Of a stretch of DNA of 8,660 nucleotides, positions 1 through 5,000 are shown piece after piece. The position numbers and the translations under genes are program-made. Source of the stretch: an uncultured Actinomycetes bacterium. GTDB lineage: Bacteria > Actinomycetota > Actinomycetes > Nanopelagicales > Nanopelagicaceae. The stretch spans positions 1-8,660 of the forward strand of contig CAIYQS010000223.1 in assembly GCA_903928395.1 (NCBI GenBank), in the 5' to 3' direction. The first letter of the stretch is position 1; every line of letters starts with the position of its first letter. The notes beneath the pieces are model-generated. The model saw only the letters and a program-made list of their open reading frames with translations. It searched no databases and was not told the DNA's origin.

Positions 1-203
1 ACCAGTGGCCGGGGGCGTGCCTCGCTATAGATCGCAGGTACCCTGGCTCGCCCGACGGCGTTCAGCTTCTGCATCTCGCCTTCGGAAAGCGAGTATCGCT
101 CTTCAACGGGTAGACGTTTGGTGAATTCAAGAACTTCCTGCGTCAAGCGAAATGATTCCTGATAAACTTCCCTGTCGCGAAAACGTTGCGCCAGTCTGCT
201 CAT
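1..203 (-). CDS. four-helix-bundle protein (S23/IVP-like), partial at window edge
   Basis: The frame opens with ATG at 203-201 and stays open to the left edge, showing 67 codons. Residues 7-34 (RFRDREVYQE, then LTQEVLEFTKRLPVEERYSL) match the first helix of the small four-helix-bundle family, known from 23S rRNA intervening-sequence proteins and related to the Avd accessory proteins of diversity-generating retroelements. Family members are usually about 120 residues. After YSL the usual second-helix pattern (roughly Q-I-R-R-S-S, then A-N-I-A-E) is missing in all three minus frames. Instead SEGEMQKLN follows, which looks more like the start of the family's last helix, so an internal deletion or decay is possible. 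The weak upstream GAAGA lies inside a tandem repeat. The gene is downstream of the polysaccharide genes on the same strand, and the family's cellular role outside retroelements is not settled. The family call is fairly sure; whether the gene is intact is not. Confidence 0.62.
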   Translation of the reverse strand, partial: MSRLAQRFRDREVYQESFRLTQEVLEFTKRLPVEERYSLSEGEMQKLNAVGRARVPAIYSEARPRPL

Positions 204-204
204 A

Positions 205-220
205 TTCGATTCTTCGATTT
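205..220. repeat. tandem micro-repeat 1, unit TTCGATTC x2
   Basis: Two adjacent 8-base copies differ only in the last base. They end two bases from the start codon of the four-helix-bundle gene, so they occupy its ribosome-binding region. Confidence 0.6.
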
Positions 221-244
221 TAGGTTCTTACTGTTCACCGCCGC

Positions 245-258
245 CCGTCTACCGTCCA
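245..258. repeat. tandem micro-repeat 2, unit CCGTCYA x2
   Basis: Two 7-base copies (CCGTCTA, CCGTCCA) are flanked by degenerate ACCGCCGC at 237-244 and CCGTC at 264-268, so the array was probably longer. It lacks the GTGGTY header seen in the next four arrays. Confidence 0.55.
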
Positions 259-266
259 CCCTCCCG

Positions 267-302
267 TCGTCACTAGTCAGTAGTCACGTAGTCCGTGGTC
301 AC
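267..302. repeat. tandem micro-repeat 3, unit TAGTCNG-like x5
   Basis: Five consecutive units start at 267, 274, 281, 289 and 296. All have TNGTC as the core and all are 7 bases except the third, which is 8. The final unit carries the header GTGGTC at 295-300. Confidence 0.75.
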
Positions 303-322
303 CAGTGTGCTTCAAGTGGCTT

Positions 323-354
323 TGAGTCTCTGAGTCTCTGTGTCTCTGTGGTTC
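323..354. repeat. tandem micro-repeat 4, unit TGAGTCTC-like x4
   Basis: Four 8-base units start at 323, 331, 339 and 347. The first two are identical, the third is TGTGTCTC, and the fourth is the header-bearing TGTGGTTC. A shortened echo of the same end, TGTCTCTGGTTC, recurs at 363-374. Confidence 0.8.
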
Positions 355-371
355 AAAATCCCTGTCTCTGG

Positions 372-398
372 TTCGTATTTTTCGCGTGGTTCGCTGTT
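372..398. repeat. tandem micro-repeat 5, unit TTCGCGTGG-like x3
   Basis: Three 9-base units start at 372, 381 and 390. Each begins TTCG. The header GTGGTT spans 386-391. Confidence 0.65.
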
Positions 399-414
399 AA
401 GAAAATTACTCCCA

Positions 415-445
415 ATCCGTGTTCATCCAATTTTATCCGTGGTTA
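415..445. repeat. tandem micro-repeat 6, unit ATCCGTGTTC-like x3
   Basis: Units start at 415, 425 and 435 (10, 10 and 11 bases). All begin ATCC, and the middle copy has decayed. The header GTGGTT is at 439-444, and the array ends about ten bases from the stop codon of the sugar transferase. Confidence 0.7.
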
Positions 446-455
446 GGAACTTCGG

Positions 456-1058
456 CTAACGGCCAACCAGGGTCTGGAAAATATAATGCAGATCTTTGCG
501 GAGGCTCATGGTCCTGGCGTACTCCAGATTCAGGCGGACTTTTTCCGGAAAGATCACCTCGTCGTTGTATTGCTTGGGATCAGTTGCCTGCGCGAGCAAA
601 GTTTCTTCGTGGCGAAAGGCCAGGGTGGCCGGCCCGGTGATCCCCGGACGCAAGGCGAGTAGGCCCGCGGCCTCACCTTGCAGTTTGTCCCAGTAGCCAG
701 AAACGTCCGGCCGAGGGCCAACCAAGCTCATGTCGCCCAGGAAGACATTCCAGAGCTGCGGCAGTTCATCCAGCTTGAATCGGCGGAGCCACTTGCCGGT
801 TTTCGTGATGCGCGGATCGTTCGAAACGGTGATGGTGGTGCCGGTCTCTTTGGATTGGCTCATCGTGCGAAACTTGCAAATCCGGAATAACTTGCCCTGC
901 CGGCCCACTCGTTCCTGCCGGAAGAGGACCGGTGAGCCCTCAGTCACCCAAAGCCACGCCCCAATCAGACAAAGTGGAACGGCCAAAAGAACCAAGGCAG
1001 CCAGCGCCACGCAACCGTCAGATGCTCGCTTGCCGAATTGTGCATAAAAGGAATCCAC
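456..1058 (-). CDS. initiating sugar transferase (small WcaJ/PglC-type phosphoglycosyl transferase)
   Basis: This 200-residue protein belongs to the bacterial sugar transferase family. Members move a sugar-1-phosphate from a UDP-sugar to undecaprenyl phosphate on the cytoplasmic face of the inner membrane, the first step of repeat-unit assembly. Visible features are an amphipathic start with KRASD at residues 10-14, a single hydrophobic re-entrant helix at about 17-38 with a proline at 28, RVGRQGKLFRICKFRTM at 50-66, FKLDELPQLWNV at 94-105 with the catalytic Asp97-Glu98 dyad, GDMSLVGPRP at 108-117 and LRPGITG at 136-142. The length fits the small one-domain form, without the extra N-terminal membrane domain of large WcaJ. 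The start is GTG: the same frame has a TAA five codons upstream, which is the stop of the preceding GT2 gene, so no earlier start is possible. The 12-base spacing to that gene indicates one transcript. The sugar specificity cannot be read from the sequence. Confidence 0.93.
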   Translation of the reverse strand: MDSFYAQFGKRASDGCVALAALVLLAVPLCLIGAWLWVTEGSPVLFRQERVGRQGKLFRICKFRTMSQSKETGTTITVSNDPRITKTGKWLRRFKLDELPQLWNVFLGDMSLVGPRPDVSGYWDKLQGEAAGLLALRPGITGPATLAFRHEETLLAQATDPKQYNDEVIFPEKVRLNLEYARTMSLRKDLHYIFQTLVGR

Positions 1059-1070
1059 TCGTTTATTGCA

Positions 1071-2132
1071 TTAGGTCAGCGTGGGCCAGGCACGAAAGCG
1101 GCCAGCGCCGGGCCAGGGCTCCTTTGTCCGCTGGACCGGCGCTATGCCCAGGAGCAGGCGCACAAGACCAATCAAAAATCCCAAACCGTGACAGAAATGA
1201 AATAGAAACAGCCCGACGGGAACCGCTAAAACGTGATGCCATTCGTGATACCGAAGCGCTTGCTGCACGCCCGCAATCAGTGCCATCAGCCAATAAAAGC
1301 CAAAAACGACCGCGAAAGGCCAAAAAATAATCGGAGTGAAGCGGCACAACGCAGCGCCGAGACACACTCCCAGGACGAAAGCCCCAGTAATCCCGTGGCG
1401 AATGGACACCGCGTAGGGGGCCAGGTACCAAAGATAGGCATTATAAGGACCTTCCTTGCCAAGCTGCTTTTTCAGAAATGCCGCGAGCGTCGGTTGATTG
1501 TGATAATGAACCTGGATGGCCGGATTCAGCCAGACGGTGCCACCGCTCGCGCGAATCCGGCGGTTAAACTCGTAGTCCTGGCCCCGCACCAGCCGCTCAT
1601 CAAACAGGCCCAGCCGGTTAAAAACCTCGCGCGTGAAAAATCCGTAAGGGACCGTGTCGGCGGACCCTTCCATCGCATCGAGCCGGTAACCCGCATTGCC
1701 AACTCCAAATCGGTGAGTGCTAAGGGCTTGAACCAATTGCGCCCCGTAAGAGGTGCCGCCTGGATGCGTGATAAAAACGCCGCCGACGTTGTCCGCCCGA
1801 GTGCGCATAATGGTTTCCAGGCAAAGCCGCAGGTAATTTTTCGGATAGGTCGCGTGGGCATCCAGGCGCAACACGTATTCTCCACGGCCAGACCTGATCG
1901 CTAAATTAAGACCACACGATTGGATGCGACCGGGATTAGCCAGCACTTGGATTTCCGGATACCGGGCTGCGAATTCCAGCGCAATCTCCCGGGTCCGGTC
2001 TTGCGAATCCCCGTCCACAATAAAAATCACCCAACTCAATCCAGCCGGCCTCTCAAACTCCAGAACCGACTCCAGACATTTCTGTAGATACGCCTCTTCG
2101 TTGAAAACTGGGATAATAATGTCAACGGTCAT
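1071..2132 (-). CDS. ExoA-like family 2 glycosyltransferase with C-terminal membrane helices
   Basis: This 353-residue protein is an inverting GT2 enzyme (GT-A fold) that probably adds a sugar to the lipid-linked repeat unit. Residues 1-230 are the catalytic domain: VDIIIPVFNEE (3-13), VDGDSQDRT (39-47) for nucleotide binding, and LRLDAHATYP (88-97), where DAH stands in for the usual DxD metal site, as in ExoA-like proteins. RGQDYEFNRRI (183-193) matches the usual ED-x-E-x-x-x-R acceptor region with Gln in place of Glu. About three or four hydrophobic helices follow between residues 238 and 335, ending with HFCHGLGFLIGLV, typical of ExoA relatives. A GTG at 2156 would add eight residues, but ATG at 2132 is preferred: AAGG lies five bases upstream, and the motif VDIIIPVFNEE then starts at residue 3, as in the family. 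The donor sugar is unknown. Confidence 0.9.
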   Translation of the reverse strand: MTVDIIIPVFNEEAYLQKCLESVLEFERPAGLSWVIFIVDGDSQDRTREIALEFAARYPEIQVLANPGRIQSCGLNLAIRSGRGEYVLRLDAHATYPKNYLRLCLETIMRTRADNVGGVFITHPGGTSYGAQLVQALSTHRFGVGNAGYRLDAMEGSADTVPYGFFTREVFNRLGLFDERLVRGQDYEFNRRIRASGGTVWLNPAIQVHYHNQPTLAAFLKKQLGKEGPYNAYLWYLAPYAVSIRHGITGAFVLGVCLGAALCRFTPIIFWPFAVVFGFYWLMALIAGVQQALRYHEWHHVLAVPVGLFLFHFCHGLGFLIGLVRLLLGIAPVQRTKEPWPGAGRFRAWPTLT

Positions 2133-2133
2133 G

Positions 2134-2141
2134 CCTGCCTT
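2134..2141 (-). promoter_or_regulatory. ribosome binding site deciding the GT2 start
   Basis: AAGGCAGG on the minus strand places AAGG five bases before ATG 2132. The alternative GTG at 2156 has no comparable site, which supports the shorter protein. It is one of the clearer Shine-Dalgarno sequences in the window. Confidence 0.6.
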
Positions 2142-2286
2142 AAGTGAATTAGCCACTTACCGAAATCAACGCCCTGTGGGGGAACCGGGACTACAATTGC
2201 TTAGATTTCGGAGGCAACGCCGGAGGCCGCATAGCCGTCAGAAAACCCAGGTCCGATCGCACCGTAATTTGAGCGCTTACTGCCAA

Positions 2287-2304
2287 GTCGCCGGGATCGG
2301 CGAC
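2287..2304. repeat. hairpin repeat a (GTCGCCG stem, 7+4+7)
   Basis: This is a perfect 7-bp inverted repeat with a GGAT loop. It is the first of four similar small hairpins in the spacer between the beta-helix and GT2 genes. The following GTACGCCGTAC at 2306-2316 is also self-complementary at its ends. Confidence 0.65.
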
Positions 2305-2351
2305 AGTACGCCGTACCGCAGACTTCCACCGAACGCATTCGGGGCTGTCTC

Positions 2352-2369
2352 GCGGGATTCCAAACCCGC
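2352..2369. repeat. hairpin repeat b (GCGGG stem)
   Basis: An 18-base inverted repeat has a 5-bp GCGGG/CCCGC stem, one A-A mismatch, two further T-A pairs and a CC loop. It is built like the neighbouring hairpins but slightly decayed. Confidence 0.6.
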
Positions 2370-2410
2370 ACACCGTCGCCAAGCCAACGCGCTCGAGAGT
2401 GTAACGCTCC

Positions 2411-2428
2411 GCCGATTGGGAAATCGGC
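2411..2428. repeat. hairpin repeat c (GCCGATT stem, 7+4+7)
   Basis: A perfect 7-bp inverted repeat surrounds a GGGA loop. It sits seven bases from hairpin d, the closest pair in the cluster. Confidence 0.75.
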
Positions 2429-2435
2429 TATACGA

Positions 2436-2451
2436 CAGGTTTGGAAACCTG
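2436..2451. repeat. hairpin repeat d (CAGGTTT stem, 7+2+7)
   Basis: A perfect 7-bp inverted repeat surrounds a GG centre and lies 44 bases past the stop of the beta-helix gene. It has no T-run, so it is not a classical intrinsic terminator, though it could stabilise or end the transcript. I recall this type of GGAA/TTCC-centred hairpin as an abundant intergenic repeat in Verrucomicrobiota. Confidence 0.75.
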
Positions 2452-2494
2452 CGCTACTGCAGTATATCCTTTAAAATTGGCAGAAATCAGCCCA

Positions 2495-3781
2495 CTACGG
2501 TTCAAATCCGGGGATAGTCCGAAGATGCGTAGGTGGCACCAATAAAAGTAAATCGAGCCAGTAGTCTGCGGATACTGGTGAAGGGTCCAGCACCCGGGTG
2601 TCGGAGGCGTATAAACTGTTATATTGAAATGCTCCCAGATCCAATGAGTTCGCCTGCGGGTTGCCAAAAAAATCATTGGTTGGATAAAGACCGCCAAAGG
2701 CCGCACCGCGTGCCGGACTGTTGGACCCGAGCCAGAACAGGCCAGCGTCGGGGTTCACAAAGCCAGCATTGTTGGTAACGATGCTATGTCCCCCCACGGG
2801 CAGAAGGTCAACCAGCGACATGAGGTTGAAGTCGGCGTTAATGACAGAGTTGGAAGAGAATGCATGACTCTCCTTTAGCGTCTGACCCGTGGTCGCCAGC
2901 AGAATATTATTCGAGCAATTCATATAGGTGATTCCAGGAATCAGCGTTTCAGCCGCCAACGCATACGGACTCCCATAAACCGTATTGTTGTATATTGTCG
3001 TCGAAACATTATTGGAGGCGTCGCTAGATAGATACATACCCCAGTTCCCATTACTGTAGATCAAATTGTTGAAGATCAAAACGTTGCTTGAACCATAACT
3101 TCCTGCAGTATGGTCGTTTAGCTGGATTCCAGCGCCGCTACAATAGCGGATAACATTGTTGTAAATCGTGATATTGTTGCCCGCCAAATAGATCCCATGG
3201 TCGAAAATCGCCTCCTGGCTGTTGCCGATGTACTCGATCAAATTATTTCGCACAATCTGATTATCGGCGTAAGAATTTCCAATTCCTGATGGACCCACAC
3301 CCGAAATTGGATTCGTGCCACAATATTGAATCCAACAATTCTGAACGGTCAAGTTAGAAACGATTGTCACTCCACTAGACGCAATACCTGTTTTAACTGC
3401 ACTGATAATGCGGAAGCCATCGATTGTAATGCACGGGACTTGCAAAAGAAATCCATATCCCGCACTGTCCCTCAATATGGCACCCCACTTCACTTGAGAT
3501 CTTAGCGTAATATAGGGACTATCAATATTTATTCCAGCTTTCGAGTTTTGGGTGTTCGTTTCCTCATAAATACCCGGCATCACGTAAACGATGCTGTTTG
3601 AAGGAATGGACGCGTTATAATTGATCTTCCCAAGTGACCAAGGCGTGTTTGTTGAAAGTCCAGAATTTGTAAGCGAACCGTTCGGCGAAACGTAATACGT
3701 TCCCGAAAAGCCGGAGGCAACCAAGAAGTTGAACAATACCGCGGCAAGAATCCTGCCAAAACCGCCATTTGGACAATGCAT
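2495..3781 (-). CDS. secreted right-handed parallel beta-helix protein
   Basis: This 428-residue protein has a signal peptide (hydrophobic core about residues 11-23, likely cleaved after SGFSG) and then TYYVSPNGS (28-36), the usual entry strand of pectate-lyase-like parallel beta-helix proteins. Coils with the N-N-x-I pattern follow: IVRNNLIEYIG (176-186), HGIYLAGNNITIYNNVIRYC (195-214), LIFNNLIYSNG (235-245), TTIYNNTVYG (261-270) and NCSNNILL (288-295). The closing motif NDFFGNPQANSLDLGAF (369-385) is typical of the fold. About 40 residues after it match nothing I recognise. ATG 3781 is chosen because it begins the signal peptide and has GGAA six bases upstream; a TTG at 3823 would add 14 residues. 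Its place among glycosyltransferases suggests a polysaccharide lyase, epimerase or binding protein, but no catalytic set can be assigned. It is unlikely to be cytoplasmic. Confidence 0.85.
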   Translation of the reverse strand: MHCPNGGFGRILAAVLFNFLVASGFSGTYYVSPNGSLTNSGLSTNTPWSLGKINYNASIPSNSIVYVMPGIYEETNTQNSKAGINIDSPYITLRSQVKWGAILRDSAGYGFLLQVPCITIDGFRIISAVKTGIASSGVTIVSNLTVQNCWIQYCGTNPISGVGPSGIGNSYADNQIVRNNLIEYIGNSQEAIFDHGIYLAGNNITIYNNVIRYCSGAGIQLNDHTAGSYGSSNVLIFNNLIYSNGNWGMYLSSDASNNVSTTIYNNTVYGSPYALAAETLIPGITYMNCSNNILLATTGQTLKESHAFSSNSVINADFNLMSLVDLLPVGGHSIVTNNAGFVNPDAGLFWLGSNSPARGAAFGGLYPTNDFFGNPQANSLDLGAFQYNSLYASDTRVLDPSPVSADYWLDLLLLVPPTHLRTIPGFEP

Positions 3782-3787
3782 TTTGAG

Positions 3788-3791
3788 TTCC
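3788..3791 (-). promoter_or_regulatory. ribosome binding site deciding the beta-helix start
   Basis: GGAA lies six bases before ATG 3781. The upstream alternative TTG 3823 only has AGG immediately before it, too close to serve as a Shine-Dalgarno site. This supports the start that places the signal peptide at the N-terminus. Confidence 0.45.
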
Positions 3792-4027
3792 ACACAATTT
3801 CTATATTTAAATTGATAAAGCAACCTGACAGCCCGTTACTGCCATATTAAATTGCCACAACCTAAAAGAGATAGCAGGAACCATGCCATTTACAGCGCCG
3901 TGATATTCCGGCGGCGTTGGCCCGTGATCGTTAATGTGCCATGGTACGTCGCAAGCTGATCTATGCAAAATGCACGTAAACTTTGGTTTAAAATGCTGCA
4001 AAAGTGTCCATTTATAGGGCGAGGAGA

Positions 4028-4126
4028 GTGGTGGTTTTGCGTCCGCTTGCCGTGTTAATCATTTTCGCTTTGAATTGGGCTGATTTTGCTTCGGAGAACG
4101 CAAATTCATCGCATTGCCTAACTTAA
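4028..4126 (+). CDS. possible 32-residue leader-like small ORF
   Basis: A GTG start at 4028 is directly preceded by GAGGAGA, the strongest ribosome-binding sequence I noticed in the gap. The frame encodes a short basic start, a hydrophobic run (LAVLIIFALNW) and a small polar tail ending SSHCLT before TAA. It reads like a signal peptide with almost nothing behind it. It could be the broken 5' end of a lost secreted-protein gene, a genuine tiny membrane peptide, or chance. It opposes all neighbouring genes, and I recognise no homolog. Confidence 0.22.
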   Translation: MVVLRPLAVLIIFALNWADFASENANSSHCLT

Positions 4127-4268
4127 GTAGCGATTTACCGTTTGGCTGGCGGTGAAGAAGCACGACTGGCTCTCTGCTAATGCAAACTATGCTCACCTTT
4201 ACTCGCGCATTGTCACTTATATACGGCGCGGGGCCGAGCCGAAGGGAGAAGCGTGGATCGCTACACAG

Positions 4269-5000
4269 TTAACGGAAGATCACATTGGGCGAATTTTGCA
4301 ATTTTTCCCTTTTGTAACCCAATTCGCGAAGGTACGAAAAAACCACATCTGAATTTGTTTCGACGATTAAAATGGGATGATCACGTCTTAAGAGCCCGAC
4401 CATTCCTTGCAAGACACGATACTCAGGTCCTTCAACATCGAATTTTACGAGTTTAATTAGGTGCGGAAAGGATAGTGCACTCAAAGGCATTGCCATCGCT
4501 TGAATCCCGGAACTATTCGCAGTAAGAGTAGCGCGAAAATAATTTTTCAGCCCATTATCATAGTTTGGAACCACCATGCCCACCAGTTGGGGTTCATCAG
4601 AAAGTGCCACATTTAACAACGTAATATTACGCAAAGGCAAGGATAGGAGGTTTGAAGTTAAAAACACAAAGGTTTCTGGGACCGGCTCAAAGGCAATAGC
4701 TCTCCCCTTCGGTCCGACGATTTCGGAAAACCTCTTTGTATAAACACCCACGTTAGCTCCTATATCCACCACCCGGTCACCCCCAGAAACTCCGGAATCC
4801 GGGATTTTAAATTCCGGCTCATCCGTTAGAAACCTACACCGTCGCATTTGGAGCCGATAATGAAAGCATTTAATGTGTTGCTGCCATGTTGATGGAAATC
4901 GAGCTGACAATTGTTTCAAATTTACATAATAAGCAAATTCGTGATTACGGCTGATATAATTGGAAGAAGCAATTGGTTGGAGTATATCCAAAAGCTGCAT
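4269..5000 (-). CDS. FkbM-family SAM-dependent methyltransferase
   Basis: This protein of about 243 residues is a Rossmann-fold methyltransferase of the FkbM/Methyltransf_21 type, which in polysaccharide clusters usually O-methylates a sugar. Visible motifs are the SAM-binding glycine loop GDRVVDIGANVGVYT (74-88), the acidic end of strand 2 in AIAFEPVPE (101-109), LLNVALSDE (128-136), the family signature LVKFDVEGPEYRVLQG (184-199) and HPILIVET (208-215). It ends NVIFR, as is common in the family. The start is uncertain. ATG 5000 overlaps the preceding secreted-protein gene by 56 bases and TTG 5018 by 74 bases, while ATG 4847 avoids overlap and still leaves the whole SAM fold. ATG 5000 is given because residues 1-60 hold a plausible N-terminal extension, but no clear Shine-Dalgarno site decides it. 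Transcription follows on from the upstream gene. Confidence 0.88.
   Translation of the reverse strand: MQLLDILQPIASSNYISRNHEFAYYVNLKQLSARFPSTWQQHIKCFHYRLQMRRCRFLTDEPEFKIPDSGVSGGDRVVDIGANVGVYTKRFSEIVGPKGRAIAFEPVPETFVFLTSNLLSLPLRNITLLNVALSDEPQLVGMVVPNYDNGLKNYFRATLTANSSGIQAMAMPLSALSFPHLIKLVKFDVEGPEYRVLQGMVGLLRRDHPILIVETNSDVVFSYLRELGYKREKLQNSPNVIFR

Larger units (their letters stand above)
204..445 (-). repeat. composite array of six different tandem micro-repeats upstream of the four-helix-bundle gene
   Basis: The whole spacer between the sugar transferase stop and the four-helix-bundle start consists of successive imperfect tandem arrays. On the plus strand these are 205-220 (unit TTCGATTC, 8 bases, two copies), 245-258 (CCGTCYA, 7 bases, two copies with decayed flanks), 267-302 (TAGTCNG-like, 7 bases, five copies), 323-354 (TGAGTCTC-like, 8 bases, four copies), 372-398 (TTCGYRTKK-like, 9 bases, three copies) and 415-445 (ATCCGTGTTC-like, 10 bases, three copies). 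The last four arrays each contain GTGGTT or GTGGTC near one end. No coding potential or terminator hairpin is visible. I recall similar phrases next to such genes in other environmental bacteria but cannot verify that here. Confidence 0.8.
3782..4268. other. gap without a convincing minus-strand gene
   Basis: The 487 bases between the end of the FkbM gene and the beta-helix start interrupt an otherwise dense gene row. They must hold any separate promoter of the beta-helix gene. I see AT-rich stretches just upstream of it (3798-3822), but no pair of -35/-10 boxes at proper spacing. No strong hairpin-plus-T-run follows the FkbM stop. A 32-codon plus-strand frame resembling a signal peptide lies at 4028-4126. 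The stretch may be the remains of a lost gene. Confidence 0.5.

Noticed and set aside
204..445. CRISPR-like array
   Set aside because: The repeats are 7-10 bases, differ from array to array, and have no regular spacers or cas genes nearby.
1233..1904. 223-codon plus-strand open frame
   Set aside because: It is the antisense shadow of the well-supported GT2 gene. The composition is not protein-like and no motif is present.
2191..2382. 63-codon minus-strand open frame in the hairpin spacer
   Set aside because: Its sequence is the translation of the hairpin repeats themselves. There is no clear ribosome-binding site and no recognisable domain.
2436..2494. Intrinsic terminator after the beta-helix gene
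   Set aside because: The hairpin is present, but no T-run follows it on the minus strand, and the same hairpin architecture recurs nearby as a repeat.
2498..2521. T-arm-like sequence of a tRNA (GGTTCAAATCC at 2500-2510)
   Set aside because: The 5-bp stem around the loop has a mismatch, and no acceptor, D or anticodon arms surround it. The stretch is coding sequence at the end of the beta-helix gene.
3807..4001. 64-codon minus-strand open frame upstream of the beta-helix gene
   Set aside because: There is no motif, signal peptide or ribosome-binding site, and its end overlaps the region just upstream of the beta-helix start.
4152..4352. 66-codon plus-strand open frame
   Set aside because: The last third is antisense to the conserved FkbM C-terminus. 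The start is a GTG without a good ribosome-binding site and no family is recognised. It is kept only as part of the gap observation.
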